Assembly: GCA_963383645.1 (NCBI GenBank)
Contig: OY726560.1
Span: 149,812,349-149,876,348 of the forward strand
Length of the DNA stretch: 64,000 nt
DNA from: Muscardinus avellanarius
Taxonomy: Eukaryota; Chordata; Mammalia; Rodentia; Gliridae
Reading direction: 5' to 3'
The position numbers and the translations under genes were made by a program. The notes under the pieces were generated by a model, which had not been told where the DNA came from, ran no database searches, and saw only the letters and a list, made by a program, of their open reading frames with translations. Numbering within the stretch: the stretch's first letter is position 1; every line of letters starts with the position of its first letter. Shown here in pieces: positions 1 to 12,349 of the stretch.

Positions 1-754
1 TTGTAAACACAGGCACTTTCTTTCTGAAATCAGAATTACCCCAAGCAAGCATTCATCCTCAGCCCTGGGCTCAGAGAAATCCCAGGGCCAAGCACCTTTT
101 GGTTTAAGAAGAGAACTTTGAACTTTCCCTTTCAGAACCAGGCTTTTCCCCTCCTCCTGGTTGGGGCAAGCATCAGCTGCCCTGTATTCCCATTCAAACT
201 CGTCAGACTTGCCCGTTTTCCATTTTAAGCTTGTAGCAATGAAAATCTCTGGTAATGAGTTCCCTGCCCCCGACAGACGTTCTGTATCCAATTTGTACAC
301 GTCCGCGGCCTGGTGAGATGGTTTACAAGGCTGAGAGTCCCAGGGTGAAAAATCTAAAGGAATTCTCCAGAGAAGGAATGAAGTGCTATCACCGAAATCT
401 TTATTTATGTGAAGAGAAAGAGCTAAAACATTACCTCAGAATGCAAGATTACAACATCAGTGGGATAGAAAGTAAATCTAGTCTAGTGGCGACACACCAG
501 AAACCCATAATCCTTTCTCAAAGCCCTTTTGTTATTTTAATGTCCAACAAATTATGCTTTTTTTTTTTAAAAGGAGAAAAACACTTAAATTCGAGAGGTT
601 TCTTTTGCTGCAGTAAAAGTAATTTCACTGGCTAAAAAAGTTTTAATTTTCCGTAACCTAGTCTTTACTGTGCTGGCCCGCATACACACGAGGGTAAGGT
701 AATTTTTAGCTTCCATAGAATTGGACACAAAGTGACCACCAAGATGGGCCTCGA

Positions 755-768
755 GTTGCTATGGCAAC
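755..768. promoter_or_regulatory. X-box-like RFX site
   Basis: GTTGCTATGGCAAC matches the two-half-site RFX consensus almost exactly. It stands in unique sequence with no recognised repeat around it. A binding role is inferred from the motif alone. Confidence 0.4.
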
Positions 769-1029
769 AGTCCTCCTAAAAAGTACTTAAGTTAAGCCTG
801 GCATTTGGGGTGGCTAATTTGAAACTTTTGCCATTATAGTTTTTTTTTCCCCTTAAGCCAATGTGCATGGATGAGTAAATTGGGATATGTGCTGTATTTT
901 CTTCTTTTTAATGCCAGTCATATCGTAGGGATCTGGTCTAAGTATTCCATAAGTGACTTTGTAATGTATCTTCTAAGAAATACAGAAATAGTAAAAAAAA
1001 AAAAAAAAAATTGGGCAAATGGCTGTGGA

Positions 1030-1064
1030 TGTGTGAGTATGTATGTGTAATACATACTCACACA
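1030..1064. repeat. Perfect 14-bp inverted repeat with 7-nt loop
   Basis: The arm tgtgtgagtatgta (1030-1043) is exactly complementary to tacatactcacaca (1051-1064) around the loop tgtgtaa. It follows an A-run at 993-1010 and precedes AT-rich sequence. It may be a diverged microsatellite or the remnant of a small inverted-repeat element. Confidence 0.7.
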
Positions 1065-2739
1065 ATATAGTATACTATTATATACATAACATATAATATT
1101 TTGAGCTATAACATATATCTATTTTATGTATATTAGCCCTGTTTTTCTGTAGCAGCTCTTTTGGGGAAGTTGTCCAGAGAAGTCCATGAGTAAAAGGCCA
1201 GGCCGGTAAGGGACAAGGCTTTCCTGTTGCTGGACCTGGCTTGGTACCAGTGTTAAACTAAGGAAGTCCAGGTCCTCAGGGGTGAAGTGTGTGGAAGCAG
1301 ACACAATATAATATCACAGACTGACAGATGCTAAGGGTAAAAATACTCACCAAGGGTTTTAAGTATATTAACTATAAATTGACTTTTCCTTCATAAGTCA
1401 GAGTTGGAGGTCAATCAATAGATATTTATTGAGTGCCAACTAGATACTCTGGCCACTGGTTCCACTAGAAAAAAATAAAATAAACCCTTGCACTCCTGGA
1501 GCAAACTGTGAGGAGAGTCAGAGAAAAGTCATAGTAAATAATAGAGATGATAGATAATAGACATAGCAAAAGGATGTTGTACTATTTTTTAAAAATACAG
1601 GATTAATTCCAAGAGCCTGGCTGTGGTAGGAGTGAGAAGAGGGTGGTCAGGGCTGGACTTACATGGAGTGGGGAACACCACAGCGGAGGCTTGAGGAAGT
1701 GAGGAGCCAGGCAGGCAGGGAGAGCAGCAAATCAGCAAACCTGCGTGAATATTGGTTGTTCATTACCATATCCTGGAAGAAAAAGAAACGCAGGGTCTAT
1801 GAGGTTTTTAGGTTTTTGTACGAGTTTGCGCCACCCCACAGATGACCCCATGTCGCTGCACACACAACACAGGACCCTCAGCTGCCTCATGCCTTCCCTC
1901 CAAGTCAGTCTGTCTTCCTCCCCAGCACACTTTGCCCTGGCCCAATAGCCACGCCTTCCTTTTTGTTAGCTGTGAAGTCATGCACTTTAGGAAAACAGAT
2001 GGCGGAGCCTGCTGGGTTTGGGTACGAGAGGGACGGATGCTCAGGGAGGGTGTGTGTCGTGAGGAGCCCATTCACTGAATGCCCTGCATGTGTCTTTTTG
2101 CTGCAAACTCTTCAGGTTGGAGCCACATGGTAGCACACACAGCTGTACTGCTTTCACTCAGCTAGCAACCTGGCAGAGCGCAGGACAGTGGGTGTCCCAC
2201 GGATGCGCGAGTCAACCGGGGACAAGAACCTGCTCCGTCTATTCAGATGCCTTTGTCCAGTCTTTGTGGTTCTCATCACTCATGGGTGCCAGAGGAATGA
2301 GTGCCGAAGATGAGCTCACGCTTTTAGAGCAGCGTTTCTCCGCAGAGCACCTTCAAACCCATGACCTCACTTGGACTCCAAAACAACACTCTGAAATCCT
2401 CAGAGAAAGCACCCTTCGCCTCGATTTACAGATGAGCTGGCAGATCAAAAGAGGCAATCACCTCAGCCACAGGAGAGGCAGATTCCACTGGGTCTGGGGG
2501 TCCTGCTGCCAAGTCCAGCGCCCCATCCCATCGCATAGGGCCAGGGGCTCTCTCCACAAGGGACAGTGACAGCTGGGACAGCAGAGACTTGCAATTACTA
2601 TGGAAACAGGTGAGCTATGGAGGTGGCAAAGTCATAGTCAAGATGTAAGGTCCAAGAGTTATCCCAGGGGGGCAAGACATGTGTGAAAATGTGTCCAGAA
2701 ATGGGGATGGGGACCACAGTGTGATGCCCCCACTATGAT

Positions 2740-2855
2740 TTATACTTGGGGGTTCTGAGTACGAGTCACCAACACGCTCCTGAGCACAGCAGTTCCCCTC
2801 CCTGAGCCTGTTTCCTCAGTGGCAAGAAGAGGGCACTGGACTAACCAGGCTTCCT
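2740..2855 (+). mobile_element. MIR fragment
   Basis: gttctgagtacgagtcacca and gagcctgtttcctcagtggc fit the core and 3' half of MIR. Confidence 0.5.
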
Positions 2856-3244
2856 CAACCCATTGGAAGTAAGCAAAACTGCTTCAGAGGCCCCCAGAGA
2901 ACACAAAATGTCACAAAAGAAAGTGTGGGACTCCCTTGTCCGTTCTCTCTTGTGCCCCATTCTGGCAGTTATCCCTAGTAAAAGTTTAATAACGTTTTCA
3001 CTGAATTTATTTTACATGTCTTCTATTTATGGAAAATGCTGTTTTTTTGTTCATCTCTAATAATGTCAAGATTCTTTTAAAAATAAACATAATTAAATAA
3101 AAGCAGTGAATTGCTGAAAGGGAAATGTTAAGTAAATATTAAAAGGGGGACTACAGACACCAACCATAAAACCATGCAGGTGTTTTGGGGGAGGGTGCTG
3201 TTTGGCTTAAGGCCAGATGCCCTCAGAGATCCTTCTGCTCTGGC

Positions 3245-3470
3245 AAGCAGTGGAGAGTGGTGGTTATGGACATGGGCTGGGATCTGTGTTCCTGGTTCTG
3301 CCACATACACGGCTGCATAGACTTTGGGGGTTACTTACAATCTCAGTGCCTCAGTCTCCTTACCTGTGAAGTGGGAATACCAGGACATCTACCTGGAAAG
3401 GTTGCTGTGTGTTGCCCTTTGAAGCGGACTTGGCTCCATGTAGGTACTATATGATGTTACCTATTATTCT
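3245..3470 (+). mobile_element. MIR SINE
   Basis: Good order match: gtggttatggacatgggct, ggttctgccacatacacgg, ctcagtctccttacctgtga, agtgggaataccaggacatc. Confidence 0.75.
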
Positions 3471-3926
3471 GGCCTTCTAGGAGTCCTTCATCAGTCCACA
3501 ATCTGATTTTGAGAAGAGAGAGGTCCCCAGTACCCATGTCTATGCTCATCAGCTTACAAACCCACTCACTCATACACACTGCTTACTGTCCCTGAACACA
3601 TGATCCGAGTGTCCCTCCCTCTCCCCCTGCCCCATCTTCCTATTGGAAGTGAGTAAAGCCTTCCATAAGAGGTGGAGGACAGAGGCTGTGTGGCCCCATC
3701 CTGCCCACAGCGAATGGTAAACTGGTGCCAGTATCACCGTCTTCTCATCATTTATCTGAGAGCCTGCAGGAGTCAGCTGTGAGCCACATGTTCAATCATC
3801 TCCTGAGCCAAAAAGAAAGACTAAAAAAGGATTATGGAGTGAGAACAGCCAAAATGGCAGCTGGCCCACTCTCCATATTCCCTGGGCTTTTCTCCCTATG
3901 CCCGCACCCTACTCTGAGTCACATTT

Positions 3927-3928
<2 letters not shown>

Positions 3929-3977
<49 letters not shown>
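3929..3977 (+). repeat. (GT)n microsatellite
   Basis: Pure GT run of about 24 units. It creates a chance open frame with a Val-Cys run. Confidence 0.98.
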
Positions 3978-3978
<1 letters not shown>

Positions 3979-4754
3979 CAAACCTTATTGGTTTTCCCCT
4001 TCAGTGTTGGCCATAACAGAGCTTCTGAGTCTCCAATCTGGGAAAGGTACCAGGAGGAGGTGGCCTGACCTTATAGGTGGCCTCACACAGAACCTTGACT
4101 GCATGTCCAAGTACAACTGGTCTACTCCAGCCCTGCTCCATCTGGGGACCACAGAGGTAAACACAGATTTGCACCAAGAAAATCCAGTTGCTTTCTTCTA
4201 GTGCAAGTTGATGTTCACCTGTGGTCACAGGGTTGCGCAGGGTCCCTCAGGCAGGTTAGACTTTGGTTTATTATTTACAGCCCAACGCTCAGCAACCAGG
4301 CAAATGAGACACTCCTACCTGCCTGCAGTCCCTGGTGGAAGATAGCAGATGACTTAATGGACTGGCTTGGAAAGCTGACTTAAAAGCGAGAGTATTCTGT
4401 TACAGGGCAGTATGGAAGATTCTTAAGTAGCTTGACTTTGGCACATACACATCATCATAACATCCTGAGGATGTTCCTGAGCAGCAATGGCCTGTGAGGG
4501 TCCCCCTGACACTAGGGTAATGTGCTAGAAGCCACTGTGTAGGTCATGATCTTTCCAGTAGAGCAGGAGCTTCTGACTCTCAAATGTGCTATTCTTGGTA
4601 ATAAAGAAGTCATCTTCACTGCCACTGTCTCCCTTCTATCCTTAATAATAATCTTTTCTCACCACCACAATCAATCACAAACCAAGCCACAGTGGCAAAA
4701 CTTAATACAATATACAGGCTGGATAATAAGGTGCTAACAAGTGTGGCATCCACA

Positions 4755-5190
4755 GCTAGACTACATGTTTCAACCCTGGGTTTTCTACTACTAGGCGAAT
4801 GACATTTACTTTGTCCTTAGTACAAATTACTTAAACTCTTAGGACCTCAGTTTCCTCCTCTATAAAATGAGGATACTAGGCCGGGCGTGGTGGCGCACAC
4901 TTGTAATCCCAGCATTTGGGAGCCTGAGACTGGAGGATCACAGTTCACATACAGCCTCAGCTACTTAGTGAGGCACTCTGTAACTTAGTGAGACCCTGTT
5001 TCAAAATAAAGAATAAAAAAACAGGGCAGGGGGTATAGCTCAGAGGTTGAATGCCCCTGGGTTTCATCCCCAGATCCGCAAGAAAGAAAAAAAATGAGGA
5101 TACTAAAAACTATCTCATAGGGTTATTGGAAAGATTGAATGAAAGTGCATGCACACACTTTCAACAGTGCCTAAAATGTAAATAGGTTAA
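4755..5190 (+). mobile_element. MIR split by a SINE
   Basis: caaccctgggttttctacta to tcctcctctataaaatgagg lies before the SINE. tatctcatagggttattgga to caacagtgcctaaaatgta follows it. The two parts are consecutive in the MIR consensus. Confidence 0.78.
4879..5090 (+). mobile_element. Dimeric B1/ID-type SINE, full length, inside a MIR
   Basis: The left half begins ggccgggcgtggtggc (7SL/B1-like). The right half is ID-like, with tatagctcagaggt as A-box region and ggtttcatcc as B box, then an A-rich tail. It is flanked by a perfect 15-bp target-site duplication, aaaatgaggatacta, at 4864-4878 and 5091-5105. It splits an older MIR whose halves lie on both sides. Confidence 0.9.
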
Positions 5191-5648
5191 GTTTTAGCAA
5201 CTATTGTTAAAAATTCTTCCACTAGGCAAGTACCCTAAGTATAGTAGTAGCCAGTCTCCATAATGGCTCCCATGATCCTCATCTTTTCTCATCCATGCTC
5301 TTGTGCAGTTATTTTTGCACTGCGTAGGGAGGACTGTACAACCAGTGGCACCTGGAGGAAGGGATGGAGAGTGACTGACTGTTCTGTGTCCTGAGGTCAC
5401 TCGGGCTTCCACCTTGTGCCCTCTGGGATCGCTCACTTTGGTTCCAGTCGCCATGTTGGGAGGACACTCAATAAATTAGCATCTGGTTCATACAAATAAG
5501 GTTTGTGCAAATGAAGTCGTCTTCTCTATGTGAAAATATTTCTGAGATTTTAGCCAGATGGTTGGGTCTGTATAACTGAGGGCCAGACCAGTACTTTGGG
5601 TGGGAACCTTCCCAAAGTTTAGCCTTTGCAGGAAAGCTTCTTGATGAC

Positions 5649-6080
5649 TGTGATGGTTAATTTTAGGTATCAATTTGACTGGATTAAAGGATTTCCACAG
5701 AGCTGGCAAAGTTTTATGTTGAGTGTTCCTGGAGGGCATTTCCAGAGGAGGTGGGTATGTGAGTGTGCGTTGCCTGGGTAGAGAGGAGCTGCCCTCAGTG
5801 TGGACAGACACCATCCAATCTGCTGGGGGTAGAAACAGCAAAAACAGAAAAGGTGAGGATACTCTTTTCTTTTTTTCTGCCATTGCACATCAGAACTCCA
5901 AACTCTCTGGGCTTTGGACTCCAGGACTTATACTCATGTTTCCCCAGGTCTTCAGACTGGGAGTAAGCACATTGCTGGTAGAGGGTCTCCAGCTTACAGA
6001 GGGCTGGTCATGAGAATTCCAAGGCTGTATAATCATGTAGGCCAATCCCCTTGTGAATCCCCTCACAGATCTATGTATCT
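5649..6080 (+). mobile_element. Solo LTR, MLT2/ERVL-like
   Basis: Starts tgtgatggttaattttaggt and follows the recalled MLT2-type order: tcaatttgactgg, gacagacaccatccaatctg, cacatcagaactccaaactc, gtctccagcttacag, and a final aatcatgtaggccaatcccc. No internal retroviral coding sequence is present. The family name is from memory. Confidence 0.55.
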
Positions 6081-7990
6081 ATATGGATGGACAGTCTGGG
6101 TGGGTTCAGCCTGCAACGCCATGCACAGTGAGCCTTGGATAGTGGTAAAAGCACTACTGTTCTGCCATCAGGGCATAGAAAGTACATTTTCCATCTGGGC
6201 ATTAGCGTGCAGCCCAGCAGGTACAGTTGCTGTAGATTTCCAGAGAAAGAGCATCCAAGCCAGGGATCCTTTGTGAGGCAGCCTGGCCACAGGAAAATTC
6301 CTGTGACTTACATCTCCAGAAAGGCCATAAGTACTGAACCATAAGGCCAAATTCTTGTGTTTCAAGGTATATTTATTATAATTCAAAAATTTGTAATTCA
6401 CCTAAAACTCTCCAGATCAAAAACACTTTCTGCTTGCCTACAAAAAAATAATAATGGAATTATTATAGTGATGTAGCAATATCAATGTTCTATTGACCAT
6501 AAATGAGGAAATTTATGTTTAGGGGTTTTTTCATAGTGATGACTTTTTGATTAAAATTTGAAACCAAAGGGAAAACTCAGCTCTAATGAAATGGGGTGAT
6601 ATCCATGCTTGGGTGGCTTACTACAGTGATCAAATTGATAGTTTTTATATTTGTTAATCACACTCTTAAAATAATTTTGCTAATGGATCCTCAATTGAAT
6701 TAAGCTTACAAAAATAATTACGCAGAAATTCTTTACCCTATGTCCTTGTACTTAATTGATGAAAGCATATGAATAATGATAATGATAAGGGTTATTTTTC
6801 ACTGAATTCTATTAATGTTCCCTAGAGGACACCTCAAGGGCACCAAAGGCCAATAGCCCATCATCTTTCCACAGAGTGCAGAGGAGGGAGAGCAAGGCTG
6901 GGGAGTCTGGTCATTCTGAGAAGGGAAGGGAGACATCCTGGATGGCCACAGGTTGCTGCCTACCTGGGGACCTGTTTTCCCATCCAGTGCCGGCTTTTTC
7001 AGAAGTATAGTCCCCTGGAGGGCAGGAAGAGATCACCGCAGATATAGAAGCACTAAATAAAACCACATCAACACCGGAGGGAAACAAAGACTGAGACTCA
7101 GTGCTGCTGAGCAGGCACCAGGTGTGCAGAAGGCACTGCTGTGAGCAACAAGGGAGCAGGAGTGGGTGGGGTGTCGGTCCCATGATCTCTAGCAGCCCTG
7201 GGGACGGCTAGAGTCCCCTGGATGCTGTGTGGGCTTGACAAATGGCAACTTCCTATGAAGGGTTTCTACGTGTGCCATGTCCCTCCTTCTCACCTCAGCA
7301 CCTTGCGGAGGCTGTCCCTTCCGTATGGAGCCCTCTGCCACACTCTTCTTCTCGCCCTTGTTGGGCTCTTGGGGCTCTGTGCTCCATTCTCGGTTCCTCA
7401 GAGGTCTCCGTGGCTCCCCCACTCGGGTCACATTCCCTATCAGACTCCCTCCCGAGAGCACACGCTCCTTTATGATCTTCATCCCAGGTAGGCTTTTTGT
7501 CTAGTGAGGTGATCTGGATGAGTCTCTGAGGTCTCTCTCCTGTGCTAGACTACGAGGGAAAGCAACTGCAAGCAGAAAGTCTGTGTTCTTTCATCATTCC
7601 TCATTCTATCTTGTAGCTTAGTGTAAGTGCATAGCATTTACCAGTAAGTGTGACTGTGTTGAATGAATAAAGATACTTCTTCTTGTTTTTCAGGGTCTAG
7701 ACACCAAATTCTATCTGGTCCGATCACTACTCGTTATCTTCCTTCCACCTCTAGTCAACTGGAGCACAAAATGCACGTCTTATCAAAGTCTCCTATCACT
7801 TGTAAGGTAATGAACCACGCTAACTGTATGGGCATCAGGTCATATTCAGGTGTGTCTGCTGTCTGCTACCATTATTCACGGTGGGTGGACCCTCTATACC
7901 TTACTGGCTCATCTGAAGAAGGCAAGGACTTTAAATTTTGTGTAGAGGTGTGCTTCCTTCTCTCTCTCATCAAGACCAAAGCCATTATGT
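6081..7990. other. Unassigned intergenic sequence
   Basis: AT-rich to 6800, then a GC-richer block 6830-7480. Overlapping short frames occur on both strands in the latter, which argues against any one being real. No repeat family identified. Confidence 0.5.
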
Positions 7991-7994
7991 TAAT

Positions 7995-8180
7995 ACAGTA
8001 GTAGCAGAGCCTTGGGCTTTGGCTTCCTTATTTACCATGGGTTTGGTCTGGGTAAATTCTGCAACTTTCCTGCACATAAGCTTCTTTATGTATAAAATAA
8101 GGATAATAGTACCTACTTGTACAATAAGTAATGAATATGAAGTGCTTAACACTGCATTGGTCACAGAAAAAGAAAAGGTG
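7995..8180 (+). mobile_element. MIR SINE
   Basis: aaattctgcaactttcctgc, tatgtataaaataaggataa, tagtacctacttgtacaata and gaagtgcttaacactgca follow MIR. Confidence 0.65.
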
Positions 8181-8499
8181 CTCTATCTTAGCACATGGGA
8201 GGTTCTACACTGACCATCAGACTGACCCCTGTTGTGCCAGGGCCCTACAGGCATAATGTTGGGCCACCTTTGCTCAGCGGTGTCAAATACTCCACAGGGC
8301 AGATAATCTGGTGGGGTTGGCCACGCTCAGAGCGCTCTCCTGTTAAAGAGTCCGTCCCGAGCAGTATATATCATGCTCTTCCGGTTCAGATGAAATTTCT
8401 CTCAGAACCAGAGTCAGCCTGCAAAACCAGATGTCTGGAAGGGCAACCTGAAGTATTGTTGAAGAGAAACAGCCTGGATATGAGAGGTGGAGGTGGTGA

Positions 8500-8660
8500 C
8501 AATATTATAATGTTAATAATAATGGTAACTGACTTTTGCCACGGGTTATACTGTTGACTTGTCACAGCAGCCCTTACCAAGTATTCGTACTCTCACAGAT
8601 GAAGAACCCAAGAAAGTTCTCCCACTTCACAAGAGAGTGGGAGAACCAGCACTGGAAATG
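8500..8660 (-). mobile_element. MIR fragment, minus
   Basis: ttgtcacagcagcccttac, actctcacagatgaagaacc and agagagtgggagaaccagca resemble the reverse-complement MIR core. It also yields a chance open frame on each strand. Confidence 0.45.
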
Positions 8661-9549
8661 GGTTTTCTGTACATTCCATCTGTAAGCCACATACCCACTC
8701 CCACCTCCTCTATCTTGAGTGGGGGAGCTAACTTTATGTGTGTAGCTTTAAGTTTTCAAGCTCTAGTCCATGAACTCAGCCATCATCACCTTTCCCCTAT
8801 ATCTCTTCCTAGACAGTTCCCTGAGCCAGATAGTAAGCCCACAGGTATTTAAGAAGATTGTCTCTAGGCATGGTACACATCGAAGTGGCAGCAACTCCCA
8901 ATTCTGATGGTCTACCCTTTTGCTGGGCACTTCATATCCTCTTGCAAAAGTCATCACTGTCTCTCTAAAGCCTGAATGCAAATAGGTTTCTAAATAAAAA
9001 TGCTTATTCTGTCTACCAGGTACCTTTATCTTTGTGCCAGGAACTGTTCCTTACATAAACTGTATGATTTCCATGTATTTATACTCAGGTTCCATGAACA
9101 CTATGCTTTTAAGTATCTGCAAAGTTGACCAGAGCCAGAACTCTATTTTACCTCCCCTTGACACCATGTTGAAGACATTACTTTTGGACAAGCGCTAGGT
9201 TGGTGTAGTCTTGGCAGGGGATGGAAGAGAGTATTCACACTGGATCAATGTAAAGATCATAGGCCTCCGGTTTTACAACATCAGAGGCTATTATTATTTC
9301 ACCAGGGACATTACTTCTGACATCACGAGACTTGAGGACAAGTGAAGAAATGCTTGGGGAGGTTTCAGGGGACTGTCGCTGTCTTCAACATCCCACCCAC
9401 GGATGATCTAACCTTTGCGGAGCCTTCACTGATTTGAGAACCTCCAACGCGTTTTCATTGTTAGGTCTCACTGGTAATTCTCTGTTGCATTCCCTTTCCT
9501 GTTTAAAAAATAAATTAAAACAATCTAAGAAGGCAGATAATGTTTAATG

Positions 9550-9650
9550 GAAAAGGGCAGCGATGGGCTGTGGTTGCTTAGCAACTACTAGACAGTTTTG
9601 CTGCTTCACCCTACAAAAGTCAAAATGGCGGCTGTAATCCTCCTGCAGCC
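9550..9650. promoter_or_regulatory. X-box plus YY1-like motif pair
   Basis: GTTGCTTAGCAAC at 9573-9585 is a near-perfect inverted repeat of the RFX half-site. AAAATGGCGGC at 9622-9632 fits the YY1 consensus. The two lie about 36 bp apart in unique sequence downstream of FAM204A. The pairing recalls promoter-proximal or enhancer elements, but no transcript is evident. Confidence 0.4.
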
Positions 9651-10007
9651 CCTGGAAGATGTGCCTGCGAGTGACAATTCCCTCTGGGTCCAAGTCATTT
9701 TAATCTTTGTTGTGGGCCATGGAGCCTTCCTTTTTCAATTTTCAAATGGGGAAAACTCACTGCCTAATTCTTGAATATGCTAATGCTTATGCGTTCATCT
9801 CAGATAAACTTTTGGGGTCCTGCCTTGGGGTGACACTAATTGATTTTGTGTATATCCCACTTCCTCTCTGATTCCCTCTTCCTGTCAATGTTGATAGGAC
9901 CCTGGTTAAGTATTTTTGAGGTCAGGCCAGGTCCTTGATATGGTTTAGTTCTGGAAAGTCCTCTCGTGTACTATCTTCCTTTCTGTTTCCAAAAGAGTCT
10001 TGACTTC

Positions 10008-10200
10008 AGCCAGGCGTGGTGGCACACGCTTGTAATCCCAGCATTCGGGAGGCTGAGACTGGAGGATTGCAGTGCGTGGACAGCCTCGGCTACTTAGTGA
10101 GGCCCACTGCAACTTAGTGAGACCCTGTTTCAAAATAAAGAATAAAAAAATAGGGCAGGGAGTGTAGCTCAGAGATCAAATGCCCCTGGGTTCCATCCCA
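10008..10200 (+). mobile_element. Dimeric B1/ID-type SINE
   Basis: Starts agccaggcgtggtggc and ends gggttccatcccaaaa, with the same two-part structure. Probable target duplications are aaaagagtctt (9991-10001) and aaaagggtctt (from 10201). Confidence 0.85.
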
Positions 10201-10723
10201 AAAAGGGTCTTCTCAGTTCCCTAAAGCCAAAGGATGATGATGATTCTTTGACAATTTGGTTTTCTCACAACTAAAGAATGAAAGGAAGGAGAAATATGGC
10301 TATAAAAAGTACATGTAGAAGTTTCAGGATTAATAAGGCACGACCTATAAAGATGCATGAACCTATTTTCACAAATATTTTTATATTCAATAAGAAACCC
10401 CAAAATACCTGAATTACTTTAATCCTTAAAACACAAATAGATCAAAAGTAGATCTTAAATGGTCTTGATTCAAGTAATGAAATAGCAACTAAGTTGCAGG
10501 TTGCCCATGATGGCTGGCTGATTGGGGGCAAATACATAGGAAGTGATTTCTCAGTCACCTTGTGAACTGGACACCCCAAAATAAGTGTTTAAAGGGGCGT
10601 CTACAGAGCTAAGTTGCAGGAGTATGACATACTAAACTGTGCGCAGAACGCAGCGTTTATGTTGATCTCTGCATCTTTCTAGAGAGAGGTTCTGCAGCCT
10701 TCCACTGCTTAAGAACCAGAAAT

Positions 10724-10930
10724 AAACCGGGCGTGGTAGCACATGCTTGTAATCCCAGCATTCGGGAGGCTGAGACCTGGAGGATCGCGGTTCGTGGACA
10801 GCCTCGGCTACTTAGTGAGGCCCGCTGCAACTCAGTGAGACCCAGTTTCAAAATAAAGAATAAAAAAAAAAAAATAGGGCAGGGGGTGTAGCTCAGAGGT
10901 CAAATGTCCCTGGGTTCCATCCCCAGACCC

Positions 10931-10962
<32 letters not shown>
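10724..10962 (+). mobile_element. Dimeric B1/ID-type SINE with long poly(A) tail
   Basis: Full-length copy of the same subfamily, with the gggcagggggtgtagctcag right half and about 31 A residues at the end. Flanks read ccagaaata (10715-10723) and acagaaata (from 10963). The long tail suggests a recent insertion. Confidence 0.88.
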
Positions 10963-10964
<2 letters not shown>

Positions 10965-11584
10965 AGAAATAGAGGGTAATAAGAAAATGAAGCGTTTTGT
11001 GAAAAATCTTAGCCTTCAGAAAATATGCTGAAGACAATTTTCTTTCGCATTATTGCTAAAGAAAAGATGAAAGAAAGGGAGTTTGGCAAGTTAGTTCTTT
11101 TGTTCATTAACTCATATATGGGAAGTGCCATATATTTATTTATTGGGCACTTCCCATGTATGAGTCACTGAGATCATAGGGATGCATCATACAAAAGGCC
11201 CATGAAACCATGGTATCACCACCTGGGGCACTGAACACTGGCTGAACACACACTGCATGCTAGGATTTTTATACACATTAATAAAATCTTCATAAACATA
11301 TAAACTTCAAATTACTATATTATCATATTAAACCTCAGAGTACATATGAACTAAGAGCAGACTCCAATGCCAGTCCTTTACCTCCCCAGTCAGAGAAACT
11401 TAGCTGTAGAAAATTCTCTGGGCAAATTCCAGGGTTCTATTGAGTTGAGTTTTGGGTGATTCCAGAGAACTTGGCTTCCCCTGGAATGCAGGGCAGTACT
11501 GGGGCCTTGCTAAAGAGCCAGGGAGAGAGGAGCCCACATTCTGGCCATACAGTCAGCACAGAAGGAATACAGCAGAACTCCTGC

Positions 11585-11780
11585 TGGTAACTGAGTCCTT
11601 ACTGCATGCCTGCTCCCGTGCTAAACTCTCCACACACATTATCTTAATGTTAATAACAACTTACAAATATGCATTACCACTTCACAAATAAGACTTAGAG
11701 GGTTTCCACAACTAGTGAGTATCCAGGGCCTGGATTCACTCATTTTACTCCAAAGCCTGTGCTTTCTTACCACTGTGTTT
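11585..11780 (-). mobile_element. MIR SINE, minus
   Basis: ttactgcatgcctgctcccg, acacattatcttaatgttaa, cacttcacaaataagactta and ccaaagcctgtgctttctta match reverse-complement MIR in order. Confidence 0.65.
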
Positions 11781-12349
11781 TTTTTCATGTCATGTTTATA
11801 CAGATATTTAACTTCCTCAGCTCATTTGGGAATTCTCTGAAAACTGTAGTCACCAGTTACACTCTTGTTTCTTCCTGAGAATTGGCACACAGAGTAATAA
11901 CTACATAATGCTAACACTTAAACAGACACGGTATGTCCAAAAATTGTGAAAGCAGCTCAGATTTCATCCTACTTGAGAGTTGGCAAGTTCGTCTGCCACT
12001 GTTTCATGGGCTGGTAGAAGACCCTAGACTACCGGGCCAGAGAGACAAAGGACAGTTTATTATTCACCGTAATAGACACCAACTTTAGCCTCAGCCTTTT
12101 TACCCCGATTCCTACAGTGCTGGTGAGGCAGGATGACGCTTGTTCACCACCTGCTTTCATTCAAGGAGAGGAGAGCTCTGCGTTTAGAGATTCTTGTAAT
12201 GGGAGGAAGCATGGCTGCTCTTTGACCCGGGATTAGGCAATATCTCAATATTTCAGGGTTATTTATAAACATCCTCCCAAAGATAGTTTGGAACAAAAGA
12301 ATAGGCTTGTACGGTGTGAAGAAATGCAGGAATTGTCTAATCTTCTCCC

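Larger units (their letters stand above)
1..2739. other. Unassigned intergenic sequence
   Basis: No gene recognised. Apart from the X-box-like site, the 993-1010 A-run and the hairpin, it reads as unique or deeply decayed DNA. Around 1410-1600 there is an ancient interspersed-repeat flavour (atttattgagtgccaacta). Short open frames show no splice-consistent coding pattern. Confidence 0.5.

Noticed and set aside
3725..4201. 158-codon plus-strand open frame
   Set aside because: It passes through a pure GT microsatellite, giving a Val-Cys run. No codon pattern or splice context supports it.
4990..5085. tRNA-like sequence with A and B boxes
   Set aside because: It is the ID-type right half of a SINE with poly(A) tail and target duplications. 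The same holds for the other SINE copies; none is a true tRNA gene.
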